From positions 16,302,501 to 16,366,500 of the forward strand of contig NC_135384.1 in NCBI RefSeq assembly GCF_049243985.1: DNA of 64,000 bases, read 5' to 3'. Positions 54,845 through 64,000 of this stretch are shown one piece after another. The translations under genes were made by a program, and so were the position numbers. Numbering within the stretch: the first letter of the stretch is position 1; the number at the start of each line of letters is the position of its first letter. Under the pieces are notes generated by a model. That model saw only the letters and a program-made list of their open reading frames with translations. It was not told the origin of the DNA and did no database searches. Source of the stretch: Paroedura picta (Eukaryota > Chordata > Lepidosauria > Squamata > Gekkonidae).

Positions 54845-56139
54845 GAGGTAGGTTAAAAAAAAAAAGGAGGTTGATTTATTTATTCCTGAAGTCCCACTCA
54901 AATATTTGAACTGGGACATGAACCCAAAGCTGTGCATGTTTGCTAGAACCAGTGGACTGGATCCAACCAACTTCTCCACAGTGAGAAAGGAAGCTTCTCC
55001 TTTGAGCTCCCCCAAATGGCTCAGGGGACATGTGTTGACAAAGGTCCTGTGGATTGGGGGCTGCACCCAAAAGCTGACAGGATCTCACCCCATGACTTGC
55101 CTCTAGTACAGGGCTGCATTTCCTTTTGTAAGTAACTGTTGCTGGATTTATCTGTTTCCTCCGGTGCCAACTCATTTGTGAAGGGAAGGCAGTTTGCACT
55201 GGTGCAGAGACACTCTTCCATAACAATGACTTCATCTGTCCTGGAGGGTTCTTTTTGTTTTAAAGATCCAGTTCAGGACTCTTTTCCCATTGCCTGGTGC
55301 TTTTTATCCCAGCCACTATCAAGCCAGGACAACTTTGAATGCAGCCAACCTCAAAGGAGGCTTCTGGAGCCAATGGGATTAGGCCTCGGGTGCTTACAAG
55401 AGAAAGTGCTGCCTCTGGCTGGAGAGCAGCCAACATGGGAGAGGGAGAAAGTGAAACTACCTTTGCTAATCCCTTTCTCTCCAAAGGACACTGAGGGAAC
55501 CACTTCCTCTGGAGCCCCAAAGGGCTCCTCAGCCTTTCCCCTGCATCCTGCCTCAACAGTCTCAGCCACAAGCTGTCCCTGGTCATGAAAGCAGGGAACC
55601 GGCTGCTTCCACTGACCTGGGGGTGGTGTTCTCACACGGCTACAGTGCCTGGGGAAAGGGGGCGGAGCCTGAACACCTACTCCTGCCTCAAACCACCTCC
55701 TTTCTCTCCCTCCTCAGTCTGCCTCAGGTGTGGCCAGCTGACATGACTTCCAACCTTGTCCCAGAGCTCCTCAAAGCCTGAGCGATATTTCAAGGGCTCC
55801 TCCATGGTCAAAAGGTTGGAGAAGGCTGCTCTGGAAAATGGCTCGCTCCTGGCAGGAATGACCCTTGGTCTTTCTGCACATGGTAAAGACAGTGCTGCCT
55901 CCTTGAGCTGTAACTGCTAACTGGGATTTGATCACCTCTTGTCCCTCGCCGAAGCTGCCATGTCTCAGCTTGCTTTCAAAAATGAGAGGGGCAGGAAAAA
56001 CCATAGCCGTGCTTGAGCAAAACCATTTCCGATCACTTTTCAAACATTCTGAGGGAGGGCTATTAATAGATGTCACAGCAGTCCTATAAGGTAGGCCAGT
56101 TTAATTATTTCCATATTGCAAAGGGGAGGGGCTTGCTTA
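54845..56139. other. Intron 1, mostly unassigned
   Basis: A half-copy of the TTTCTCAACC hAT family lies at about 55,780-55,840 (GGTCAAAAGGTTGGAGAAGG). Open frames of 94-149 codons near 55.1-55.6 kb overlap on both strands and show no domain. Confidence 0.4.
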
Positions 56140-56396
56140 AGTGTGGTGTAGTAATTAAGAATGGTGGGCTAATCTGGAGAACTGAGTTTGATTCCCCACT
56201 CCACAGGCAGCCAGCTTGGTGACCTTGAGCCAGTCACAGCCCTCTTAAAGCAGTTTTCACAGAATAGTTGTCAGAGCTCTTTCAGCCTCACCTACCTCAC
56301 AAGGTGTCTTTTGTGGAGAGAGGAAAGAAAAGGTGTTTTTATGCCTCTTTGGGTAGTGAAAAGTGGGCTATGAAAACCAGCTCTTCAAATTCTTGC
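56140..56396 (+). mobile_element. tRNA-derived SINE, first type
   Basis: GTGTGGTGTAGTAATTAAG head, GAGTTTGATTCCCC B box, and the ending AAACCAGCTCTTCAAATTC. Confidence 0.75.
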
Positions 56397-56456
56397 TTAA
56401 GACCATCCAGTGAATTAGTGGTAGAGAGGAGATTTGAACCAGAAACCTTCTAGATC

Positions 56457-56560
56457 AGAGGTTCTCAACCTGGGGGTCTGGACCCCTTTGGGGGGTCGAA
56501 CGACCCTTTCATAGGGGTTGCAGCAGGGCGAGCAGCTTGGCAGGGGGGGGGGCACCAGAT
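56457..56560 (+). mobile_element. hAT-type element, left end only
   Basis: CAGAGGTTCTCAACCTGGGG, GACCCCTTTGGGGGGTCG and ACGACCCTTTCATAGGGG are the left end of a common hAT non-autonomous family. The matching right end was not found, so the extent is uncertain. Confidence 0.65.
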
Positions 56561-57059
56561 CATGCATAAAGCATAGCACCAATGATGAAGTGATGTCTAC
56601 CTTGCAACTTTCAGATATTGAAGTGAAGACGGCAGATTCAAGCTCACCCCATTTTGTTTCCACACCAACTGAGCCAAAAACTACTAATATTTCCCGTCAC
56701 CAAGAGCAGCTGGCTGTGCTACAGGCCTGTAGCCATGGGGATGGGGGGGCTAACAGGGACGATGTCTCCCCAAAATATGCCCTGCCCCAATCAGCTTTCC
56801 TCCTGAGGCTTATGGACTGTCTCGAGGATGCCTCTTCCCTGCAGTGAGCAGCATGGCTGTGCTCTCTACGACAAAGCCCAGAAGGCCGATCCATTCCTTT
56901 CATAAGGGGGGGGGGGGGAGTATATAAACTTTACTGTGCTAACCTGCCTAAATAAAAAAATCCCCCCCAAAGCAGAAAATTATGGCAAGGGCCCTGCTAC
57001 ATAAAATGCTGACTGGCTGATCTGCACACAAAACAATTTGATAAATAAAATAACACCTA
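56561..57059. other. Intron 1, unassigned
   Basis: Contains a G-run at 56,908-56,920. No gene was seen. Confidence 0.4.
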
Positions 57060-57195
57060 TAAATATGAATGCAATTACCATTAACACAAAAAGTAGCACA
57101 TATAAATACACCATGTCAATAACAATACAATTATCATTAAAGTAACAAATATAAATAACAATACAATTACTATTAAAGTAACACATATAAATACT
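57060..57195. repeat. Short AT-rich tandem repeat
   Basis: Three diverged units of about 40 bp share ACAATACAATTA, ATTAAAGTAACA and ATATAAATA. Confidence 0.7.
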
Positions 57196-57514
57196 AGACA
57201 GCTGGCAGACACCTAAATGCAGAAACCCATTCTAGCTAAGAGGTGCAGCCTAGGAGCTATAAGGCTTGCTTCGTAGGCACACAAAAACTCTGTTGGGGGG
57301 TGGGTGTAGGTCGACAGGCTGAGCTTCAATGGCTGCACACTGTTTTAAAATGCTACTAGCCTAGAGCCTAAAGCCTATATCACATAGGCCTGGAGGACAG
57401 AGATAAATATAGCAGTGAAGCCCCTGAGCTCCTGCTGAGTTAAAGCAGGTTAGGGCCATACAAGAGACTCTTTAGAACCACTTATCCGGAGATTTGTGCG
57501 TCTAAGAGGTCTGG

Positions 57515-57668
57515 CGAACTCGGGTTGCCACATCCGGGTGGGGAAGTTTCTGGGCGCTTGAAGCTGGAGCGTGGGAAGGGCAGGGCATAATGCCAGAGTC
57601 CCCCCTTCCAAAGCTGCCATTTTCTCCAGGGGAACAGATCACTCTTGACTGCAGACTGGCAACTCTGA
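57515..57668. mobile_element. Fold-back MITE-like repeat
   Basis: GGGTTGCCACATCCGGGTGG, GGCATAATGCCAGAGTCCCC, GCCATTTTCTCCAGGGGAAC and CTGGCAACTCTG mark both ends and the core. Confidence 0.68.
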
Positions 57669-57923
57669 GGATTTGAAAGGTGGCATGCCATTTGGTGAGA
57701 TTTTGATAGGTCCTCATAAAAGGTATTACAGGAATTTATCTACTGGGCTACCTGCATATAAACAGCCAGGCTTGTGTCTTCTTCACCTGTCTGTTGTCCT
57801 CTGCTACCATCTAGTGGCAGATTCATTAATCGATTCAGTTTTTAGTTACACTTGCCGGCGTCTTAGTCCCCCCAAAACTAAAAGCATTAAAAGGCACTTT
57901 TTTATTTAAGTTATTTATATGTA

Positions 57924-58021
57924 TATACTTGTCTTTCCAGTGAACATAGAGCCCAAGTCAAGTAACAATATGAAAACAATGCAATAAATTGGCGTCTATG
58001 TTCAGTGAATAGGCAAGTATA
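57924..58021. mobile_element. Short palindromic MITE
   Basis: TATACTTGTCTTTCCAGTGA (then ACATAGAG) at the left faces GTCTATGTTCAGTGAATAGG (then CAAGTATA) at the right: ~27-bp imperfect inverted ends in a 98-bp element. TA bases at both ends fit a mariner-type target. Confidence 0.65.
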
Positions 58022-58892
58022 TCAAAACCTTATGCAAAGTGTGTGTTTTTTTTAATTAAACCAACCAGAATAACACAAAACCAGGTGCAAGGTCCTGAGT
58101 TTTTCAGAATGCTTCATCTATCTGAACATTAGAAAGGGAGAAGAAAGAATCAGAAATATGGTTCAAACCCTAATCCCTTTGCCTCATTTGCATCCTGCCA
58201 AGGAATTTTGAATGGATAAAGTGGTGCTGGGGTCATAATACCTCCTGGGCCTTCTGAAAAGATAAAAATTAGTGATGTATTGAACACCTAAAATCAAACA
58301 AAATGCACTGGATGCTTGAAAGACAGTAAGAAAAACAGAGTGCTAAGAATTCATAGCTCAAAAAAAAAAGTATTCTTCAGATCTGGATATCAGGCAGGTG
58401 AAAAATATCTGCATTCCTAGTTTCCCCAATTCAAGACACTGGTTTGGTATTCAGAACTGCAGTTACTCCCTATGGGGAATTATCCTGGAGGACTGGAAGA
58501 GCTTTTCTTTTTAAGTAAATTGCATCAAATTTCTTGTAGAGCTTCTGGGGCCTGTCCTTTAAATAACCCCCAATTGTCAAGTGAATTGGACCCAGAGATC
58601 CAGTTCTATGGGTTCCTGAACGAAGTGCCATTTGGGGTGGTCAGCAGGGACCCTTCCTTCCTTTTTCAGGACAGAAAGGCTGGCCACTGTGATCACCTCC
58701 AAGCTATTATTGCTCTAGCCCTAGCACATTTGCCCCCTTTCTCCCTCCACTTTGCTACCTCCCTTGCGTGCCTCGTCCAAGAGATTTGGCCATCCTAGTG
58801 AGCCATCATGGATTCCTGTTTTGCTCAGGTGTAAACCTCCCAGGCCACAGCAGCATTTATAATCCCCTGCCCATTTCCATTTACTTCTGCAG
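58022..58892. other. Intron 1, last part
   Basis: No repeat recognised. The polypyrimidine-rich stretch ending TTACTTCTGCAG is the acceptor for exon 2. Confidence 0.5.
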
Positions 58893-58998
58893 TGTTAAAG
58901 AGAATGGGGATGAGGCCTGCAAGGAGCTGCTGGACGCATATCACGCGTGCTTGAGGACACTGGGCATCAGCCCCCCAGATGTAGCAAACAGCTTGACG
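58893..58998 (+). CDS. COX17-like twin CX9C protein, exon 2 (core)
   Basis: The exon follows the acceptor TTCTGCAG and ends at the donor ACG/GTAAGA. Its first T completes Cys34. It then reads VKENGDEA, C43, KELLDAYHA, C53, LRTLGI and a Ser/Pro-rich extension. The pattern is C-X9-C-X8-C-X9-C, the same spacing as human COX17 (C26, C36, C45, C55), and the GDEAC/AYHAC/LRTLG segments align with its GEEHC/AHKEC/MRALG. Such proteins enter the mitochondrial intermembrane space through MIA40 and form a helical hairpin with two disulfides. COX17 delivers Cu(I) to SCO1 and COX11. This protein lacks the CC pair for that, so a different or regulatory job, or loss of function, must be considered. Confidence 0.87.
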
Positions 58999-59051
58999 GT
59001 AAGATGACCTCTGCAAGCCTCATTGGAATCATGGGAAGGGCCAGGTTGGCG

Positions 59052-59232
59052 GGCCCCTGGCAGTGGGTGGGGCTGCCAGATCCCAGCTGGGGGAGGCCAG
59101 GGACCTCAGCAGGGTATAATACCAGACAGCCCACCCTCCAAAGCATTCCGGTGTCTCCAAGAGAATTAATCTCTGTAGTTTGGAGATGAGATGTAATACT
59201 GGGGGATCCCCAGGCCCCACCTGGAGGTTGAT
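59052..59232. mobile_element. Fold-back MITE-like repeat
   Basis: GGGGCTGCCAGATCCCAGC, ACCTCAGCAGGGTATAATAC, TCTGTAGTTTGGAGATGAG and CCCCACCTGGAGGTTG follow the family pattern over ~180 bp. Confidence 0.68.
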
Positions 59233-59454
59233 GCACCAAGCAGTGGTTAAGACCGCTCAAGGATGTGCCACTATAGACCACGGATCCCCCATGGGGTGCC
59301 TGCGGGCCCCATAGTGTCCACCAACACCTCTCCAGGCCCTCGGGAAGTATTGTGGGGGGGCTTTTCTCGCAACGCTCCTAATTGGCGGTGCAGATTGTTT
59401 TTAAATGTTGCTGACAGCAGCTGCCACCAGAGCACAAGCATCTCCACCAGGTGA

Positions 59455-59650
59455 ATAGGGATGCCAGTGCCCAGGTAGGACCTAGGGGGGGCCCTATATA
59501 GCTCAAACGAAAGAGCCCCGAGGACAATGGCTGCTTTGGAGGGTGGACTCCTTAGCATTCTGTTCCACTGAGGTCCCTCCCCAAGTCCCGTCTACTCCCA
59601 GCTTCATCCCAAAGTCTCCAGGAATTTCCCAACCCAGAGGTGGCAACCCT
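59455..59650. mobile_element. Fold-back MITE-like repeat
   Basis: GATGCCAGTGCCCAGGTAGG, AATGGCTGCTTTGGAGGGTG, CACTGAGGTCCCTCCCC and GAGGTGGCAACCCTG form a reverse-oriented copy. Confidence 0.66.
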
Positions 59651-59670
59651 GTGTGTGACTGAAGGGAAGC

Positions 59671-59768
59671 TGTCACAAAGTGGTGGGCACAGAACTAGAA
59701 AATGGCTGCTGGAGGCAGAACCAGCCACGGCAGCCATTTTCTAGTTCTGTGCCCACCACTTTGTGACA
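59671..59768. repeat. Perfect 39-bp inverted repeat (hairpin)
   Basis: The left arm 59,671-59,709 (TGTCACAAAGTGGTGGGCAC onward) and right arm 59,730-59,768 are exact reverse complements with a 20-bp loop. Transcribed within intron 2 it would form a long perfect stem. It may be a very recent fold-back MITE; target duplications are not evident. Confidence 0.95.
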
Positions 59769-60140
59769 GAATTTCAAGGGCACCTGCAGGGTGCTGGTGT
59801 CACTGATCAGAATCCTATCGAGGGCTGGCAAGTGGGCGTTCCCAACAACCAGATGACCAAGTCCAGCAGCAAAGAGCTTCCAGCACCAAGAACAGGGCTT
59901 TCCCTTCAGTCCTTCAGAATTCTTCTGTCTGCCGAAACGGCCGTTCTGGAGAACTCAAAACGCTTGCAGAGTGTGCTGCGTGTTCACTTTGCCCGGCCTC
60001 CGTGAATCACATGGCTTCTGTTTTTCAGCTCTGCCATGGGCCAATATGGCTAACTCCTCTTTAAGAAAGTCCAGGGTCTAGAGTTGCTGGCCTCCAGGTG
60101 GGACCTGAGAAAATCCCCGAATTTCAACCGTTCTCTAGCA

Positions 60141-60361
60141 CAGTGGTTCTCAACTTTGGGGCTGCTTGGCCCCTTCCCCGGGGTTGCCAGGTTGCCCGCC
60201 ACCGCACTGGCAGCAGCAGGTGGTGGCAGCAGGCAGAGGCAGCGGAGCCATGTCAGTGGCCGCCTCCACGCCGGCTCAATTGTTGTGCACACATGCACGC
60301 TGCTGCCGCATCAGCCACTGCCAAATTGGGGTCGCGGAGGAGGTAAGGTTGAGAACCGCTG
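60141..60361 (+). mobile_element. hAT-type non-autonomous element
   Basis: CAGTGGTTCTCAACTTTGG and AAGGTTGAGAACCGCTG are inverted ends. Target copies CTCTAGCA (60,133-60,140) and CTCTAGAG (60,362-60,369) share six of eight bases. The body is GC-rich without a transposase. Confidence 0.82.
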
Positions 60362-60399
60362 CTCTAGAGTGATCAGTACTCCAGCCTGGCCTTCTAAGG

Positions 60400-60488
60400 C
60401 AGGGGTAGTCAACCTGTGGTCCTCCAGATGTCCATGGACTACAATTCCCATTGGGAACATCTGAAGGACCACAGGTTGACTACCCCTG
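60400..60488. mobile_element. hAT-type palindromic MITE, complete
   Basis: CAGGGGTAGTCAACCTGTGG is mirrored by CCACAGGTTGACTACCCCTG. Perfect 8-bp target duplications TTCTAAGG lie at 60,392-60,399 and 60,489-60,496. It is 89 bp long. Confidence 0.93.
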
Positions 60489-60544
60489 TTCTAAGGGATG
60501 CAGGGAATTGGACAGTCTAGCCTCTTCGAACTTTATGATTCCTT

Positions 60545-60670
60545 AAAATGGCTACTTTGGAGTGGGGGTTCTATGGGATTGTATGCTGCTGAAGCCACTC
60601 TCCTCCCCTAAATTCCACCCGATCCCAGCTCCCCCGGAAACTTTCCATCCCAGAGTCTGCAAGCCTAAGG
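60545..60670. mobile_element. Fold-back MITE-like repeat
   Basis: AATGGCTACTTTGGAGTGGG, GCTGAAGCCACTCTCCTCC and CAGAGTCTGCAAGCC: a partial reverse-oriented copy. Confidence 0.58.
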
Positions 60671-60732
60671 TTAACGCTACTTTGTCCCCATCGCTTGCCG
60701 AGGCTCAGAGGATTTCTTTCTCGTCCTTCCAG

Positions 60733-60747
60733 CCGCCGAGCCGCTAA
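60733..60747 (+). CDS. COX17-like twin CX9C protein, end of coding in exon 3
   Basis: After the acceptor TCGTCCTTCCAG the frame from exon 2 (phase 0) reads CCG CCG AGC CGC TAA, giving PPSR and a stop, for a 73-residue protein. The rest of the exon (to about 60,905) is 3' untranslated and ends after AATAAA. If intron 2 were retained, the frame would instead stop after two codons (VR) at 59,005-59,007, so either form ends within five residues of Thr69 and the core is unchanged. Confidence 0.75.
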   Translation, partial: PPSR

Positions 60748-60881
60748 GGGTCTTGTTCTGCCAAAGCTCCCCACAGCATCCCGATGGCCCTCGAAGAGCA
60801 ACAGTGGAAGTGGAGGTGCCCCCTGGAGCCGGACGCAACACTCCCAGGGAGGAGGCCCCCGATGCAAGGGTTCCCCGGTGC

Positions 60882-60887
60882 AATAAA
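60882..60887 (+). terminator. Poly(A) signal of the COX17-like gene
   Basis: AATAAA lies 135 bp after the TAA, with a GT-rich stretch (CTGCGTGCGTT) about 30 bp downstream. Confidence 0.75.
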
Positions 60888-60905
60888 GCCCTTGCGTTTT
60901 ACTCA

Positions 60906-61169
60906 GGCTGGGCCTGCGTGCGTTACTGCTCCTCTACTCCACCCCCAACCTCCCCTCCGGCATCTCCCTCCCCACCCCTGCTCTCACCCTCCCCACCCCC
61001 AGGACTCTTCCTCTCCCTCCCCACCCCCGCCCCCAATCTGTGCTGTATTAATTTCCCCTCTGTACCATTTTATAGCACCTTAACATGTCCCCAAAGTGCT
61101 TTATAACTGTGGCTTAAATAAACTGTGGCTGGCTGTCGACATTTCCATGCTCCTGCTGATTTTCTCCCA
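60906..61169. other. Pyrimidine-rich intergenic stretch
   Basis: Dense CCCTCCCC and CCACCCC repeats lie from 60,940 to 61,030. No gene was seen. Confidence 0.5.
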
Positions 61170-61350
61170 GCAGCACCTGGCTGGCTTGATCCCCCGCTCC
61201 TCCTCCACATGCAGCCAGGGGGTCAGTCACAGCCGTTCCCTCAGAGGTCTCTCAGCCCCACTTACCGCACAGGGTGCCTGTTCAGGGAAGAGGAAGGCAG
61301 CTGTAAGCTGCTTTGTGACTCCTTCTGGCAGAGAAAAGCAAAATCTCTTC
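61170..61350 (+). mobile_element. tRNA-derived SINE, first type, truncated
   Basis: CTCCTCCACATGCAGCCAGG, AGAGGTCTCTCAGCCCCAC, TAAGCTGCTTTGTGACTCC. The tRNA-like head is missing. Confidence 0.68.
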
Positions 61351-61734
61351 ATGTCTTCACTATTTCTTTCACGGGTAACCAGCCTTACACCTCAAAACCT
61401 TGAACACTGGCCTTAAAAACGACAGGTCATTTGACTTACCCAGCTGGAATCTCTGTCCCAGGGGGCATCTTCATTTCACCAGATACCAGGGCAGCTCTAT
61501 GCTGTTGCAGCCGTCTGCAACTATTCCCATATGGACATTTCCAGAGCTGAACAACTGCTACAGCACAAAACCCAATGATGTACGGACCCACCTGGGTCTA
61601 ATGTCAACTTAAGTCTTGAGATTCATCTCCCTCCTAAAAGTCCTCCACAGGTTCAATGGACCAAAGATATTGTAGAGTGCAGGAGACAACTGAAGAGAAG
61701 GAGGGAAGCCCGTCTAATTTCAGCCCTCCGTGGT
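61351..61734. other. Unassigned
   Basis: No feature recognised. Confidence 0.4.
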
Positions 61735-62640
61735 CTCAGCTATATGCCTGGTGGGAGTGCCCCTGTGCCTGAGGCACTTAGACAACTCCGTCAGGGTCCA
61801 GATTTCCACTGGCAGCTCATTCTATTAGGTTGGGGGCCCTGGCTGTGGTCAAGACCAGGTGAACATCTTTAGGGCAGGGTTGGTGTTGGCAGAGCACAAT
61901 GCTCTCTGGAGAACTTATACAAGGCCTAGACCACGTGTGCCCTTAAAGATCAATACCAAGACCTTGAACCTGATCCGGGACCCCACCAAGTAGCCAGTGC
62001 AGCTGTTGGGGAACAGGTTGAATATGGGTCCTTCACGGGACTCCCATAAGGACTCGTGCAGCTGCATTCTGGATCACTGTGGCAAGGTCTCCTGGGGCCA
62101 GATAGGGTGCTAGCAGCTTCACTGGGCACAGATGGTAAAACGCCTGACGAGCTACTTTCATGACCTGCACCTCCATGGGTAAGGAGGAGTCAAAGGTCAC
62201 CCCAAAGCTCTTGACAGTGCACAAAGCTGTTAGTTGCACTCTGTCAAGGCAAGGAAGGCACGCTTCCACTTCTGATCCCTTCTTCCCCAGCCACAAGACC
62301 TCCATCTTCAAGGAGTTGAGTTCCAGGCAGCTCTGCCGGAGTCATCCTCCCATGGCCTCCAGACATCTGATCAATGAATCTGCGGTTGTATCTGGCAGAC
62401 CACCCATCAACAGATAGAACTCCTCTTGTCAATGTCCTGGTAGCACCCAAGCCCATACCCCCCAGACCAGCTGGGCAAGTGGGTGCATATAGATGCTAAA
62501 AAGTATTTATTTATAACTGAACTTTTATTCTGCCCTATCTCAACAGTCTCACAACATAAAGCCACATAAATAAAAACCTAAAGATTCCAAAAAAACCCAA
62601 AACCCCACATAAGATTAAAATATTAATACTGCCCATAGAA
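61735..62640 (-). mobile_element. L2/Vingi-like LINE fragment
   Basis: The minus-strand frame reads FGVTFDSSLPMEVQVMKVAR, AFYHLCPVKLLAPYLAPGDL, ATVIQNAAARVLMG, the part just before the segment preserved at 9.5-10.0 kb. The sequence from 61,800 to 62,035 matches the later part. 62,505-62,560 resembles a tail remnant. The copy is decayed by a small deletion and substitutions. Confidence 0.82.
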
Positions 62641-63377
62641 AGTTGCTTATCATTTGGGGATACCATTTGGGGGAACCCAAGCCAGCTTCTCGCGGCACTC
62701 TCGCTTCCACTGCTTTAACTTCTCAACAGTTGTCTTGCAGGGTAGGGAGACTGAGACAGGGGAGTTTCCATGGCATAGCAGGGAGTCAGACCAGCTGGGT
62801 CCCAGTCCGAGGTACACCTTGCCAGCTCTCAAGCGCGAGAGAAAACCAGAATCTGACTGGATCCAAGCATATTTTTTGTTCCGTTTCACCCAACGCTAGT
62901 GCCTGGACACAGTTTTTGTCTCTGCAGGGCCCAGCGTGTACTTCAGAGTGGCTAGAGGCCCTTTCCTGCCTTTCTCGCAGACAGTAGAACTGAGTCGGTG
63001 TCAGTAGTCTGTCCCAGCACTCTCAGGCAGAAGGCGCAAGGAAGGTCTAGTGGGCATCCGATCCAGGGGACAGGAAGCTGGCCAAGGCCTCTGAGATCTA
63101 CCTTGCCTTCTTTGCAATTCTCCCTGTTTGTAAAGCAGCATTCTCACTGCTTTACCTGTTTGCACTCTTTACCTGTTCCCAAGGAGGGCCACGTCACACG
63201 CAATGATCAGGCTCCGTAGACCGCAGTCCCATGTGGTTGATGCCCTTTGCCAGGATCACCAGCATGCCACACAGGGCAACGCTATGCACGCCGGGGACCG
63301 GGGTCAGACTGCACCAACCAGTCTGATGTTTCATCGTGGCGAGGAGAGAAGGGGGCGGAGACAACAAGCTGGGACCA
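62641..63377. other. Intergenic, unassigned
   Basis: No known domain appears in the open frames (up to 121 codons on the minus strand at 63,194-63,559). It lies downstream of the predicted poly(A) site of the minus-strand transcript. Confidence 0.4.
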
Positions 63378-64000
63378 GGAACTTTCAATACAAATCTACA
63401 ACCTTTATTACAAGAGAGACCAAACTGGTGCAGTAGCAAGGCCCGCCGATCTCCCTGGAGGGGGCAGGGGCAGAAGGGGTAGTGTACATAAAGCTTTAGC
63501 CCAGGAAAAGTGCTGCAAAACCTCTTGCCGTCTTCCCAGAGGCAAAAGGTCTCAGCCAAGGTGCTGCCTGTAGCTCCCCTTCCCCACCTAAAAAAAAGGA
63601 AGAACTTCAGGAACGGGACAGGGGAGCGTCATGGGATCCATCGCCCGCACCCCCTGTTCAGAAGAGAGCGTCATTAGAGTCTCCAAACCACCCAGGCACA
63701 TGGAGTGGAGGTACTGAGCAAACCACGACAAAATAAAGAGAGAGCCTCTGCCACACAACCTTGCCGGGCATCATTAAAAAGTCCTCTTGGAAAAGGAAGG
63801 AGGAGGGGACGTGAAAGCACCGAGGGGGTCCTGGCACCTTGGCCTCCCTCAACAGCACTCGCTGCCATCCCAGAAGCCAGTGGAGGCTCTGTGACCTGCC
63901 ACAGAAGCAGGTGTGATATTGGAAAGGGGGGGGGGAGGTGAAGAGCTACACCACAGCTTTGGGAGGGAGGAAAGGGGGGGAGAACCCAGCTCCGTGTCCC
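63378..64000 (-). other. Probable 3' untranslated end of a minus-strand gene
   Basis: On the minus strand AATAAAGG lies near 63,395-63,402, followed by GTTGTAGATTTGTATTG, a T/G-rich run expected after a cleavage site. Another AATAAA-like site (TTATTTTG on the minus strand) is near 63,731. The sequence is moderately GC-rich, without recognised repeats. The coding part would lie beyond the window. This is an inference from the signal and composition only. Confidence 0.35.

Noticed and set aside
55139-55635. 149-codon + and 94-108-codon - ORFs in intron 1
   Set aside because: Overlapping frames on both strands, no domain, no splice support.
63194-63559. 121-codon minus-strand ORF with a hydrophobic segment
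   Set aside because: Crosses the predicted poly(A) signal of the minus-strand transcript and has no recognisable family.

Overview
This is vertebrate nuclear DNA, most likely from a squamate reptile. The evidence is the repeat mixture: a BovB (RTE) LINE, several CR1 LINEs ending in ATTCTATG repeats, L2/Vingi-like LINE ends, two Sauria-type tRNA SINEs with a BovB-like tail, many copies of another tRNA-derived SINE, a 5S rRNA-derived SINE and several hAT-type and mariner-type short elements. Genes have introns with GT/AG ends and AATAAA signals, and no bacterial features are present. Family names were assigned by eye from remembered consensus features, not by a search.

Region 1 (1-24,430) is a tandem array of about 5.1-5.3 kb units, five in all; the first is cut by the window edge and the last is degraded. 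Each fuller unit holds, in order: a conserved AT-rich block without an open frame, a CR1 3' end, an apparently uninterrupted gene copy for an unrecognised single-pass membrane protein (signal peptide, acidic ectodomain, one membrane span, proline-rich then acidic tail), its AATAAA signal, a spacer with an unclassified repeat and a GA tract, a second partial copy of the gene's 3' end, and SINE/MITE pieces. All five gene copies are broken. Unit 3 doubles in length through an L2-like LINE and an L1-like element that was itself hit by a BovB.

Region 2 (25.2-37.8 kb) contains a three-exon gene for a secreted natterin-like (DM9 plus aerolysin-fold) protein of 386 residues. Exons at 31,667-31,678, 33,710-33,836 and 36,463-37,484 join with matching phases; there is a TATA box, a four-codon upstream ORF and a poly(A) signal. 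A broken duplicate of its promoter/first-exon region lies about 6 kb upstream.

Region 3 (43.3-60.9 kb) is a second + strand gene of three exons (43,347-43,447; 58,893-58,998; 60,733 to about 60,905). It encodes a 73-residue twin CX9C protein with exactly the cysteine spacing of the copper chaperone COX17, but without the CC pair that makes COX17's copper site. Its 15.4 kb first intron is full of SINEs, CR1, hAT and MITE copies, and its second intron holds a perfect 39-bp inverted repeat.

The last 0.6 kb probably belongs to the 3' untranslated region of a minus-strand gene that continues beyond the window. The rest is repeat debris or sequence in which nothing could be recognised.
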